A DNA stretch of 64,000 nt from Bacteroidota bacterium (GTDB lineage: Bacteria > Bacteroidota > Bacteroidia > Chitinophagales > Saprospiraceae). A program made the translations under genes and the position numbers. The stretch's first letter is position 1, and the number at the start of each line of letters is the position of its first letter. The stretch is taken from the NCBI GenBank assembly GCA_016124585.1, contig WGNL01000011.1:150541-214540 (forward strand), given 5' to 3'. Shown here piece after piece: positions 45,443 to 53,501 of this stretch. Below the pieces are notes generated by a model, which searched no databases, was not told the DNA's origin, and saw only the letters and a program-made list of their open reading frames with translations.

Positions 45443-45602
45443 TTATTTGGCCTTCAAGCAAAATTACTTTTAAAGCTTTTTCCCGAATCTCATTTTTGTC
45501 TTTGATGATTTTCAAAGGCCATTTCTTATATTTTACACCAAAGCAATTGTCGTTACCAAGTGTTGAAGGCATTTGGTCGCCCAAATTCTTTCCCACCCTT
45601 CT

Positions 45603-45610
45603 TATCTTCG
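45603..45610 (+). promoter_or_regulatory. Possible -7 element of the S9 peptidase gene
   Basis: TATCTTCG followed by CCCC, 47 bases before the ATG at 45658. The same string occurs before the DPP11 gene. A TTG at 45573-45575 is 27 bases upstream, longer than consensus. Confidence 0.3.
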
Positions 45611-45657
45611 CCCCTAAACCCCTCCTTGACCATTTTCCAATTATCAATTTCAATACA

Positions 45658-47688
45658 ATGAAAAAACTCATCCTACTGTTAGCCCTTCCGTTTTTGACCC
45701 AAAACATTTTTGCTCAATCCTCCGATAGACTCACGCCCGAAAAATTGTGGAGCCTTGGCAGGGTGGCTCTATTTGATATTTCACCGGACGGAAAGACCGC
45801 CGTGTACGGTGTCAGCTACTACAATATTGAGGCAAACAAAGGCAATCGTGACTTATTTGCTATTAGCACCGATGGTTCGGATGGAGGGAAAGCCCGACAA
45901 TTGACCAATTTCGAGGGTAACGAAAATGACGCCACTTTCCGTCCTGATGGGCATAAGATTGCCTACCTGAAAGGTGGCAAACTCTGGGAAATGAACCCTG
46001 ATGGTACGGGAAATATGCAGGTATCCGATTTTGATATGAATGGGTTCAAATATTCTCCTGACGGTCGTAAAATCCTTTTCATTGCTGATGTGAAATATGA
46101 CAAAACGACGCAAGACGCCCATCCCGACCTGAAAAAAACGAGTGGAAAAATCATCGATGGACTGCTTTATCGCCACTGGGACGAATGGGAAGACGGCAGT
46201 TACTCTAATATTTTCGTAGCAGATTATGCTGACGGAAAATTGACGAGCCAACCTGTCAACATCGTGGGGGAGCCATTTGATACCCCACTGAAACCCTTTG
46301 GTGGCATGGAGCAAATTGCCTGGAACTCCTACGGCAACCAAATCGCCTACACTTGCCTGAAACTCCGAGGCACTGCTGCAGCCAATAGCACCAATTCAGA
46401 TATTTATGTTTACGACCTGTTGACCAAACGGACAACCAACCTCACGCAGGGCATGGATGGTTACGATATGAACCCAAGCTTTTCGCCTGACGGCCGCTAC
46501 CTCGCCTGGGAAAGCCAGGCCACACCAGGATACGAAAGCGACCGCCACCGGATTTATATTTTTGATACGAAAACCAAACAAAAAAGTGAGGTGACAAACG
46601 GCTTAGACCGCAATGCCACCAGCCCAACTTGGTCGCCTGACAGCCAACGCATTGTTTTTGAAAGTACGGAAAAAGGCACAGAGCAGCTTTATTCCATCGG
46701 CCTCACTGGAAACGGTATGGAGCAAATCACCAACGGCCAATTCAACTTCGGGCCATTTTTGGTGGGTAAAAATGGCATTGTGACCGCCCGCTGTTCTATG
46801 TCAGAGCCGCATGAGCTTTTCAGTTTGCCCCTTGATGGCGGCCGAGACATGCAACTGACATATACCAACAAGGATAAATTGGCAGCGATGAAATTTGGCA
46901 AGGTGGAAAAGCGCATGGTGAAAGCCACTGACGGGCAAGACATCCTGACTTGGGTAATTTACCCGCCTAATTTTGACCCATCAAAAAAATACCCAACATT
47001 GCTTTATTGCCAAGGAGGCCCACAAAGTCCAGTCAGCCAGTTCTGGAGCTACCGCTGGAATTTTCAAATGATGGCTGCCAATGATTATATCGTAGTGGCA
47101 CCCAATCGCCGGGGCCTACCAGGTTTTGGTCAAAAATGGAACGACGAAATCGCTGGTGACTGGGGTGGGCAGGCTATGCAAGATCTGCTCTCTGCTATTG
47201 ACGATGTGTCGAAAGAACCATACGTAAACAAAGACGCACTTGGTGCAGTTGGGGCGAGCTTCGGTGGCTATTCAGTGCTATGGCTGGCGGGCAACCACCA
47301 GAAGCGCTTCAAGGCATTTATTGAGCATGACGGCATGTTCAACATGGAAAGCTGGTATGGTATGACGGAAGAGATGTTCTTTGCCAACCACGATACAGGA
47401 GGTCCATATTGGGGGGCTAACCCTGGTGAAACCTGGAAGCTGGACAGTCCACACAAATACGTACAAAATTGGGACACCCCACTGCTCGTAGTGCAAGGCG
47501 GTATGGACTTCAGGGTGCCTGAAGCAGAGGGTATGCAGGCATTCCAAGCAGCTCAACTCAGGGGAATTCCAAGCAAAATGCTTTATTTCCCAGATGAAGG
47601 GCATTGGGTTTTGCAGCCGCAAAATGGGATTCTTTGGCAAAGGGAATTTTTCGGTTGGTTAGATAGGTGGCTTAAGAATAAACCATAG
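45658..47688 (+). CDS. S9 family (prolyl-oligopeptidase/DPP-type) serine peptidase
   Basis: 676 aa. Signal peptide (MKKLILLLALPFLTQNIFA) indicates export. A seven-bladed beta-propeller (about 25-410; repeated SPDG, RPDGHKIAYL and WSPDSQRIVF motifs of WD40/TolB type) is followed by an alpha/beta hydrolase. The nucleophile is Ser534 in GASFGGYS, with Asp617 in GGMDFRV and His649 in DEGHWV. The family cleaves oligopeptides, often after proline or as acylaminoacyl/dipeptidyl peptidases. With DPP11 and the M1 enzyme this window encodes several steps of exported peptide degradation. The start at 45658 is chosen for its signal peptide. Confidence 0.92.
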   Translation: MKKLILLLALPFLTQNIFAQSSDRLTPEKLWSLGRVALFDISPDGKTAVYGVSYYNIEANKGNRDLFAISTDGSDGGKARQLTNFEGNENDATFRPDGHKIAYLKGGKLWEMNPDGTGNMQVSDFDMNGFKYSPDGRKILFIADVKYDKTTQDAHPDLKKTSGKIIDGLLYRHWDEWEDGSYSNIFVADYADGKLTSQPVNIVGEPFDTPLKPFGGMEQIAWNSYGNQIAYTCLKLRGTAAANSTNSDIYVYDLLTKRTTNLTQGMDGYDMNPSFSPDGRYLAWESQATPGYESDRHRIYIFDTKTKQKSEVTNGLDRNATSPTWSPDSQRIVFESTEKGTEQLYSIGLTGNGMEQITNGQFNFGPFLVGKNGIVTARCSMSEPHELFSLPLDGGRDMQLTYTNKDKLAAMKFGKVEKRMVKATDGQDILTWVIYPPNFDPSKKYPTLLYCQGGPQSPVSQFWSYRWNFQMMAANDYIVVAPNRRGLPGFGQKWNDEIAGDWGGQAMQDLLSAIDDVSKEPYVNKDALGAVGASFGGYSVLWLAGNHQKRFKAFIEHDGMFNMESWYGMTEEMFFANHDTGGPYWGANPGETWKLDSPHKYVQNWDTPLLVVQGGMDFRVPEAEGMQAFQAAQLRGIPSKMLYFPDEGHWVLQPQNGILWQREFFGWLDRWLKNKP

Positions 47689-47835
47689 CGGATTGCAAAT
47701 AGCATTTGATTGCTTGCAAAGGGTTGGTGTCAATCCAAAACTTAAGATGGAACCTAGTTGAAGAAATTGGCAGGTTTTTCAAAAATACAACCCTTTGGTA
47801 GTTCGCTGTCAAGGGGTGAACTTCAAACTAATTTC

Positions 47836-47843
47836 TACCTTTG
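47836..47843 (+). promoter_or_regulatory. -7 element abutting the pyrR start codon
   Basis: TACCTTTG ends 5 bases before the pyrR ATG at 47849. If used, the transcript would begin at or next to the start codon (leaderless). No consensus TTG at -33. Confidence 0.4.
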
Positions 47844-47848
47844 CCGCC

Positions 47849-48400
47849 ATGAGCAACGGACGTGTCATACTAACCACTGAGCGCTTTGCGCTGACCATTG
47901 ACCGCTTGTGCCATCAATTGATCGAAAACCACGACAACTTCCAGAATACCTGCCTGATTGGCATCCAACAGGGTGGGGTGCCGCTCGTCCGCCGCATCCA
48001 CCAGCGACTGCTCGAAATTACGGGCGTTACATTGATAGAACATGGCAAACTAGACATTACTTTCTACCGTGACGACTTCCGCCGTCGGGACAAACCCATC
48101 CGTGCCAGCGTAACGCAGATGGATTTTTTGGTAGAGGGAAAAAATGTTGTGTTGATGGACGACGTGCTCTACACAGGCCGCTCTGTCCAAGCTGCCATGT
48201 CAGCACTTGGTGATTTTGGGAGGCCACAAAAAGTAGAATTATTGGCGTTGATTGACCGCCGCTTCAACCGGGATTTGCCCATCAAAGCTGACTATGTAGG
48301 CCTTCGGGTAGATTCTCTCGACGAGGCATACGTTCGGGTAGAATGGAAAGAAGTGGAAGGCGAAGACCAAGTTTTATTGTTTCCTCACAAAGAGGAGTGA
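47849..48400 (+). CDS. pyrR: PyrR-type uracil phosphoribosyltransferase / pyrimidine operon regulator
   Basis: 183 aa, standard PyrR length. The PRPP loop VLMDDVLYTGRSVQAAM (about 96-112), IGIQQGGVPLVRRI and the basic DDFRRRDKP segment match PyrR. PyrR family members convert uracil and PRPP to UMP, and in Firmicutes also bind pyr mRNA for attenuation. It lies 57 bases upstream of pyrB, so co-transcription is likely. No PyrR-binding-loop-like attenuator is obvious in the 160 bases upstream. The ATG at 47849 matches the family N-terminus. Confidence 0.92.
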   Translation: MSNGRVILTTERFALTIDRLCHQLIENHDNFQNTCLIGIQQGGVPLVRRIHQRLLEITGVTLIEHGKLDITFYRDDFRRRDKPIRASVTQMDFLVEGKNVVLMDDVLYTGRSVQAAMSALGDFGRPQKVELLALIDRRFNRDLPIKADYVGLRVDSLDEAYVRVEWKEVEGEDQVLLFPHKEE

Positions 48401-48457
48401 AAGATGGACTGAAGGGATCGATTGTTTCAATCCACCAATTCTCCATCAAAAAAGAAC

Positions 48458-49384
48458 ATGCAAGCACAACTCAGTACAAAGCACTTGTTGGGTATAAAAT
48501 ACCTCACCGAAGACGATATCCAAATCATCTTTGAGACGGCGGACGAGTTCAAGGAAGTCATCAACCGGCCCATCAAGAAAGTGCCGTCCTTGCGGGACAT
48601 CACGGTCGCCAATATGTTTTTTGAGAACAGTACCCGTACCCGCATTTCATTTGAGTTGGCGGAAAAACGCCTGAGTGCGGACACCGTCAATTTTAGCGCA
48701 AGCGCCTCCTCCGTCTCCAAAGGTGAGACCCTGCTTGACACCGTGAACAATGTCCTATCCATGAAAGTGGATATGATTGTGATGCGTCACCCAGCGCCAG
48801 GTGCACCGCAATTTTTGGCTAGGAATATCAAGGCCAATATCATCAACGCTGGCGATGGGACGCACGAGCATCCCACACAGGCATTATTGGATGCCTTCAG
48901 TATCCGGGAGCAACTGGGCGATTTGGCGGGCAAGAAAATTGCCATTTTCGGTGACATCACTCACTCACGGGTAGCGCTCAGCAATATTTTTTGTTTGCAA
49001 AAACTTGGCGCAGAGGTCAAGGTCTGTGGCCCACCAACCCTCATTCCAAAACATCTGCCCCAACTTGGGGTCGGTGTGGAGCACGACGTACGAAAGACCC
49101 TTGAATGGTGCGATGTGGCCAATGTACTTCGCATCCAACTTGAGCGGCAAGACATTAAGTATTTCCCTTCTCTTCGGGAATACTCACAGTATTTTGGCAT
49201 CAATAAGGAATTGCTGGACAGTCTGGATAAGAAAATTATCATTATGCATCCCGGCCCTATCAATCGGGGTGTAGAAATCACCAGCGATGTAGCAGACTCG
49301 GAGCATAGCATTATTTTGCAGCAGGTAGAAAACGGAGTAGCGGTAAGAATGGCCGTTTTATATTTGTTAGCGGCAAGAGGGTAG
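48458..49384 (+). CDS. pyrB: Aspartate carbamoyltransferase, catalytic subunit
   Basis: 308 aa, normal length. Second step of de novo pyrimidine synthesis: carbamoyl phosphate plus aspartate gives carbamoyl aspartate. Carbamoyl-phosphate loop STRTRISFELAEKRL, the SSVSKGETLLDT flap, HPTQALLDAF, and the aspartate-binding HPGPINRGVEI are all present. The ATG at 48458 (MQAQLSTKHLLGIKYL) is preferred; an ATG 36 bases upstream adds residues not typical for the family. It follows pyrR; no pyrI regulatory chain follows. Confidence 0.95.
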   Translation: MQAQLSTKHLLGIKYLTEDDIQIIFETADEFKEVINRPIKKVPSLRDITVANMFFENSTRTRISFELAEKRLSADTVNFSASASSVSKGETLLDTVNNVLSMKVDMIVMRHPAPGAPQFLARNIKANIINAGDGTHEHPTQALLDAFSIREQLGDLAGKKIAIFGDITHSRVALSNIFCLQKLGAEVKVCGPPTLIPKHLPQLGVGVEHDVRKTLEWCDVANVLRIQLERQDIKYFPSLREYSQYFGINKELLDSLDKKIIIMHPGPINRGVEITSDVADSEHSIILQQVENGVAVRMAVLYLLAARG

Positions 49385-49470
49385 TCAAATTGGTCGCTCT
49401 GGGTTGAACGATTCTGCGTTATATCAGTTTTACCCCTGTTTTTTTAACTGGGAAATCAAAACGAAAACGT

Positions 49471-50571
49471 ATGTACATCGCATATTTAGTTCTTGCTGTT
49501 TTTTTGATATTTGCTACGGTTATTCCTTTCATCCAGCACCAACATTGGTTTTTTAGGGGTTTTGATTTTGGTAAAGTGCAATTTTTGGTGATGAAAGTCT
49601 TTGTTTTTTGCTTGGCCTTCTTTTTCATTTCTCCAAGCCCGATTTTTTGGTTTCTCCAAATTTTGTTGTTACTCTGCATTATTTATAATGCTATTATTTT
49701 AATCAGGTACACACCAATATATAAAGTAAAAGATGTGGATATTAGAGACGAACATTCTGATAGTGTCTCTATATTGTCTGCCAATGTGTACCAGTTTAAT
49801 AAGGAATATGGCCGTTTTATAGATTTAGTAAATGAAGTTAATCCAGATATTGTACTGACCATGGAAAGCAACCAAGCATGGGGAGATGCGATGAAAGTGC
49901 TGGAAAAGGAATATCCATATTCCTGTAAATTGCCATTGGAGAATACTTACGGTATGCACTTCTATACTAAGCTAAAAATGGAAGAATGCCAAGTTCATAA
50001 TTTTGTGGCAGATGATATCCCAAGTATAGAGGCTGAGCTAATAACCAAAGAAGGATACAAATTTACGTTTTTCGGCGTCCACCCGCCACCACCTAGTCCG
50101 ACAGAAGAGGAGAACTCCAAGGAGCGTGACGGCGAACTGCTTTCCATCGCAAAAAAGGTGAGAAAGGACGCCAAAACAACCTTGGTTGTTGGTGATTTCA
50201 ACAATGTGGCTTGGGCAAAATCCTCCGTTTTGTTCCGGAAAACCTCAGAGACTGTTGACCCAAGGATTGGTCGTGGCTTGATTTCTACCTTCCACGCCAG
50301 GTATTGGTTCATGCGGTTTCCACTCGACCAATTGTATCATACCCCAGACATATTCGTGCAGGATTTGAAAGTACTGCCCGATTTTGGTTCCGACCATTTA
50401 CCATTGTTCTGCAATTTCTATATCAACCGCAACGATGATGCGCAAGAGGAATTGGTAGAAGAATTGGAAAACGGTGATATGGAAGAAGTGAATGAAATGA
50501 TTGAGGAAGGAAAAGAAGAACAAAGCGAACGGCCACAATTTGCCGTGGAGCGGACGTCAATATTTACGTAA
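49471..50571 (+). CDS. Membrane-anchored endonuclease/exonuclease/phosphatase-family protein
   Basis: 366 aa. Three hydrophobic N-terminal segments (about 3-20, 36-53, 55-74) are followed by an EEP catalytic fold. Metal/catalytic motifs: SILSANVYQFN, MESNQAW, FFGVHPPPP, VVGDFNNVAWA and the terminal FGSDHLPLF. Typical members hydrolyse phosphodiesters of nucleic acids, inositol phosphates or sphingolipids; membrane anchoring suggests an envelope lipid or external DNA substrate. The C-terminal 40 residues are Glu-rich. Its last 15 bases overlap the convergent glycosyltransferase gene. Confidence 0.85.
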   Translation: MYIAYLVLAVFLIFATVIPFIQHQHWFFRGFDFGKVQFLVMKVFVFCLAFFFISPSPIFWFLQILLLLCIIYNAIILIRYTPIYKVKDVDIRDEHSDSVSILSANVYQFNKEYGRFIDLVNEVNPDIVLTMESNQAWGDAMKVLEKEYPYSCKLPLENTYGMHFYTKLKMEECQVHNFVADDIPSIEAELITKEGYKFTFFGVHPPPPSPTEEENSKERDGELLSIAKKVRKDAKTTLVVGDFNNVAWAKSSVLFRKTSETVDPRIGRGLISTFHARYWFMRFPLDQLYHTPDIFVQDLKVLPDFGSDHLPLFCNFYINRNDDAQEELVEELENGDMEEVNEMIEEGKEEQSERPQFAVERTSIFT

Positions 50572-51783
50572 TAGGGTTAAATAATGGGGAGGAGTTTGAT
50601 TAATAGCGTTTATCTTAAAATTATTTAATAACCATTTCGTTGCTCCCATAATATCCATATCCTCGTAATAATGTTCTCTGGCAAAATGCACATATTTCAT
50701 CACCATGAACGCATCGAACCAGCGCCAGAACCGCTTTCGGAAAGCTTCTTCATTGCTGGTATTCAATTGGATTTCAGCCAGTTTTTTTTCAAAACCATTC
50801 AACCTTAAAAACTCACTGATGCTTTCGGGCATATACGTATAAAAAGCGGCTATATCAGTTATTCTATACAAATCATAGTTGGTGAAACTCCGTAAATCCT
50901 CAAAACTGCGAGGCGAATAAGTCAAATATTTCCCGCCATTTTTCAATAATTCCCCGACTGCCCGGCCAGTACCAAATGGCACTCGATGAGACGGGCGAGG
51001 GGAGGGTATGACCTTCGTCTCCGTGATTTCCCCAAAGCCGCCCAGCGGAATGAACTTGTGCAAAAAATAGAAATCCTCCCCTGCCTGTCGGCGGTTCATG
51101 CCACCCTGCTGCTGGTAAGCATCACAGCGAACGGCCATGCTGCTACCAATCGTCTGCCAAGCATGAGGAATGCCCGCCCAGCGCTGCGCCAGCACATAGT
51201 ATCGCAGGTGCAGTTCGTACAGGGTGATGGCTTCATAGATTTCGTCCCCAAAATCCGGCCCGCTTAAGGGATGTTCAAAACGGATTCCACAGGCATGCGC
51301 CTTCGGATTTTCAGTAAAATAGCGGTGGATAGCTTGGAAATAATTCCGTTCACAGCGGCTATCCGCATCGAAGCAAACGATGACGCCCTGTTGGTTGCCC
51401 ATTTTTGCGAAGCGGTAACAAGCCTCGTCCATCCCGATTTTTCTAGCCAGACCGACACCTGCATGTTTTCTCGGCAAATTGTCAAGATGCAGGACGTGGA
51501 ACCGTAGCCAACCTTGGTTGTTTGCTGTGGCCCAGCGCTGGGCCTGTTCAAAAGTTGCCTGGTTTTTCTCCCGTAAGGCAGATGACGCATCTTCACTTTC
51601 GTTGACAACCACGATGACTTCCACATCGCATTTGGGCCGCTCGCATTTGCGCAGCGACATGAGGCTGAGCAGCAGAAAATCCTCTTCGTGGCATGGAATG
51701 ACCACTACGATTCCCAGCAGCGGCGACGGTCGGGTGTCAATTTGCGGGGGATAAAGGCCACGTTCGATGAGGTAGGGTGTCAT
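50557..51783 (-). CDS. Family 2 glycosyltransferase
   Basis: 408 aa. GT-A fold with VVIPCHEEDFLLLSLMSL at the N-terminus, the DXD-like FDADSRCERNYF (about 148-159), and the acceptor-side GEDFYFLHKF. Transfers sugars from nucleotide donors, probably for envelope polysaccharide or glycolipid. No membrane helices are evident. The gene is alone on the minus strand and overlaps the preceding plus-strand gene tail to tail by 15 bases. Confidence 0.85.
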   Translation of the reverse strand: MTPYLIERGLYPPQIDTRPSPLLGIVVVIPCHEEDFLLLSLMSLRKCERPKCDVEVIVVVNESEDASSALREKNQATFEQAQRWATANNQGWLRFHVLHLDNLPRKHAGVGLARKIGMDEACYRFAKMGNQQGVIVCFDADSRCERNYFQAIHRYFTENPKAHACGIRFEHPLSGPDFGDEIYEAITLYELHLRYYVLAQRWAGIPHAWQTIGSSMAVRCDAYQQQGGMNRRQAGEDFYFLHKFIPLGGFGEITETKVIPSPRPSHRVPFGTGRAVGELLKNGGKYLTYSPRSFEDLRSFTNYDLYRITDIAAFYTYMPESISEFLRLNGFEKKLAEIQLNTSNEEAFRKRFWRWFDAFMVMKYVHFAREHYYEDMDIMGATKWLLNNFKINAINQTPPHYLTLLRKY

Positions 51784-51864
51784 TTTTTGAGTTGGCAGTT
51801 TGATTGTTGGGATCTGGTAATTTGGGGCTGCTAGGGTGCAAGTGTCGAGAATTATTCGGAAATA

Positions 51865-52431
51865 ATGGGAACGAATAACTGGAAAAAACGAAATTTGGGA
51901 AACATTTACAAAGTTGAAATTGCAAAAAGATTGAAAGAAATATACAAGAATGTAAGTGCCAATTTAAATCTCTATGACCTAGAGAAAATTCATGGATTAT
52001 TATCCTCCAAAATGAGTGAAAAAAGATTGGAGGGGCTATATGCTGTGCGCCTGATTGAATTGTTTCAAGATGTAACAATATTTGAAAAGGCAAAGACTAT
52101 AATTGAAGATAAAAACAATGACTGTAGATGGCAAGCATTAATTGTGTGTAGTGAGTTTATGGAACGATTCAGTGACGAAGTTTGGGATATTATTTTAAAT
52201 TACGGTAATTCCGAAGACGATGATATGAGGTCGGCAATAGCTACTGTCTTGCTCGAACATTATTTTGAAAATAATCTTGAATTAAAACTTCATAAATTGG
52301 AAGATTTGGAGCGAAAGGTAACTTATGATGAATATGCCAACTTAAAGAAAACGCTTTCTATGTGTTGGTCAACGGCACTTGCAGTAAAATTTCCTGCGCT
52401 AGTTAAATACTCGGCTGCAAAAGAGGAATGA
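51865..52431 (+). CDS. HEAT-repeat-like hypothetical protein
   Basis: 188 aa, all-helical by composition, no signal peptide. Repeated helical pairs such as KRLEGLYAVRLIELFQD and CRWQALIVCSEFMERF resemble HEAT/ARM repeats, which are protein-binding scaffolds. No specific family assigned. AT-rich relative to neighbours. It begins 81 bases upstream of and divergent from the glycosyltransferase. Confidence 0.55.
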   Translation: MGTNNWKKRNLGNIYKVEIAKRLKEIYKNVSANLNLYDLEKIHGLLSSKMSEKRLEGLYAVRLIELFQDVTIFEKAKTIIEDKNNDCRWQALIVCSEFMERFSDEVWDIILNYGNSEDDDMRSAIATVLLEHYFENNLELKLHKLEDLERKVTYDEYANLKKTLSMCWSTALAVKFPALVKYSAAKEE

Positions 52432-52505
52432 TACTACTTGTATTTGCACTTTTGTTACGCAGCCGTTTTCGATTTTTTCTCGTCCTTTGACCAAAAATTC
52501 ACCCA

Positions 52506-53057
52506 ATGCGTATCACCATCTTCACCATTTTCTTTCTCATCACCCTCAAATCCTCCGCCCAAACCTCCCGTGCCGCAGGCTTCCACCTCGGCATCCCTAT
52601 CATCAACGAGACGCTGAAGGAGGGGCGCAAATACAAGCCCTACCAACTGCTGTTCTACTACAATTTCACTAACCTGCTGAAAGGCAAGCAAAACGACCTC
52701 TTCATTTACCTGGAACCGCAACTGGTCTGGGTTCATTTCTCCCCAAAGGACAAATATGATTGGGAATTTGGTTCGAACCTTGGGCTGGAATACCGCTGGA
52801 ATGTTTCCGACCAAACTGCCATTACTGCCTCCATTGGCTCTGGCCCGCATTTTATCACCGTGCATACGAAACAGCAGCACCGAGGCTACATCTTCTCGGA
52901 TAATTTCACGACAGGAATTCATCAAAAACTCAACAACGATGGGCTGAACCTCGACATGAAATTCCGCTTTCGCCACATCTCCAATCTTGTGTTTGGAAAA
53001 CCAAACCTTGGGATTGATACATGGTATGTGATTGCAGGGCTGACGAAGGACTTGTAA
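52506..53057 (+). CDS. PagL-like acyloxyacyl hydrolase (lipid A 3-O-deacylase family)
   Basis: 183 aa. Signal peptide (MRITIFTIFFLITLKSSA). Eight-stranded outer-membrane barrel pattern with alternating aromatic strands. The C-terminal FRHISNLVFGKPNLGIDTW contains the His-x-Ser-Asn of PagL; in Pseudomonas PagL His126 and Ser128 are catalytic. PagL removes the 3-O acyl chain of lipid A in the outer membrane. Length fits the family. The stop codon is followed at once by a repeat arm. Confidence 0.8.
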   Translation: MRITIFTIFFLITLKSSAQTSRAAGFHLGIPIINETLKEGRKYKPYQLLFYYNFTNLLKGKQNDLFIYLEPQLVWVHFSPKDKYDWEFGSNLGLEYRWNVSDQTAITASIGSGPHFITVHTKQQHRGYIFSDNFTTGIHQKLNNDGLNLDMKFRFRHISNLVFGKPNLGIDTWYVIAGLTKDL

Positions 53058-53058
53058 A

Positions 53059-53099
53059 TGAAAAATTGAAAATTGAAAATTGTGGCAATTGGCAATTTT
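53059..53099 (+). repeat. Left arm of AATTGAAAAT-word repeats
   Basis: Reiterates TGAAAATTGAAAATTG and related words. Words at 53468-53501 are the inverse (TTTTCAATT). The two arms enclose the frameshifted four-helix-bundle gene. Confidence 0.8.
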
Positions 53100-53104
53100 G
53101 AACT

Positions 53105-53451
53105 ATGAAGGAAAACATCATCAAAGTGAAAACTTTAGCCTTTGGAATAAGGATAGTAAAACTATGCAAGTACTTGGATGATACTAAACGGGAATTTATT
53201 CTAACTAATCAGCTTAAACGCAGTGGCACTACGGTTGGTGCAATGGCGAGGGAAGCCGAACATGCCGAAAGCAAAAAGATTTTGTTCATAAGATGGCGAT
53301 TGCACTGAAAGAGGCAAATGAATCAATCTATTGGATTCAAATGTTGAAAACTGGTGACTATATAACACAAAAAGAATTTGATTCCATTAATGCAGACTGT
53401 GAGGAAATCATCAAAATCCTAGCCGCAATTGTAAAATCGTCAAAGAACTAA
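53105..53451 (+). pseudogene. Frameshifted four-helix-bundle (IVS-type) protein gene
   Basis: The first frame encodes 58 family-like residues up to AEHAESKK; reading continues in the -1 frame from base 53278 as DFVHKMAIALKEANESIYW and ends at 53451. Together they give the normal four-helix-bundle family length (about 115 aa) and the conserved AESKKDF(I/V)HKM(x)IALKEA core. The break is at AAAAAG (53273-53278), so loss of one A or a -1 ribosomal slip on AAA-AAG would explain it. It is flanked by inverted AATTGAAAAT-word arms. Confidence 0.8.
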
Positions 53452-53467
53452 ACAAGTCTGCGTTCCC

Positions 53468-53501
53468 GCATTTTCAATTCTCCATTTTACATTTTCAATT
53501 A
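53468..53501 (-). repeat. Right arm of AATTGAAAAT-word repeats
   Basis: Contains CATTTTCAATT twice, inverted with respect to the left arm at 53059-53099. The arm runs into the stop codon of the MATE gene at 53499-53501. Confidence 0.75.
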
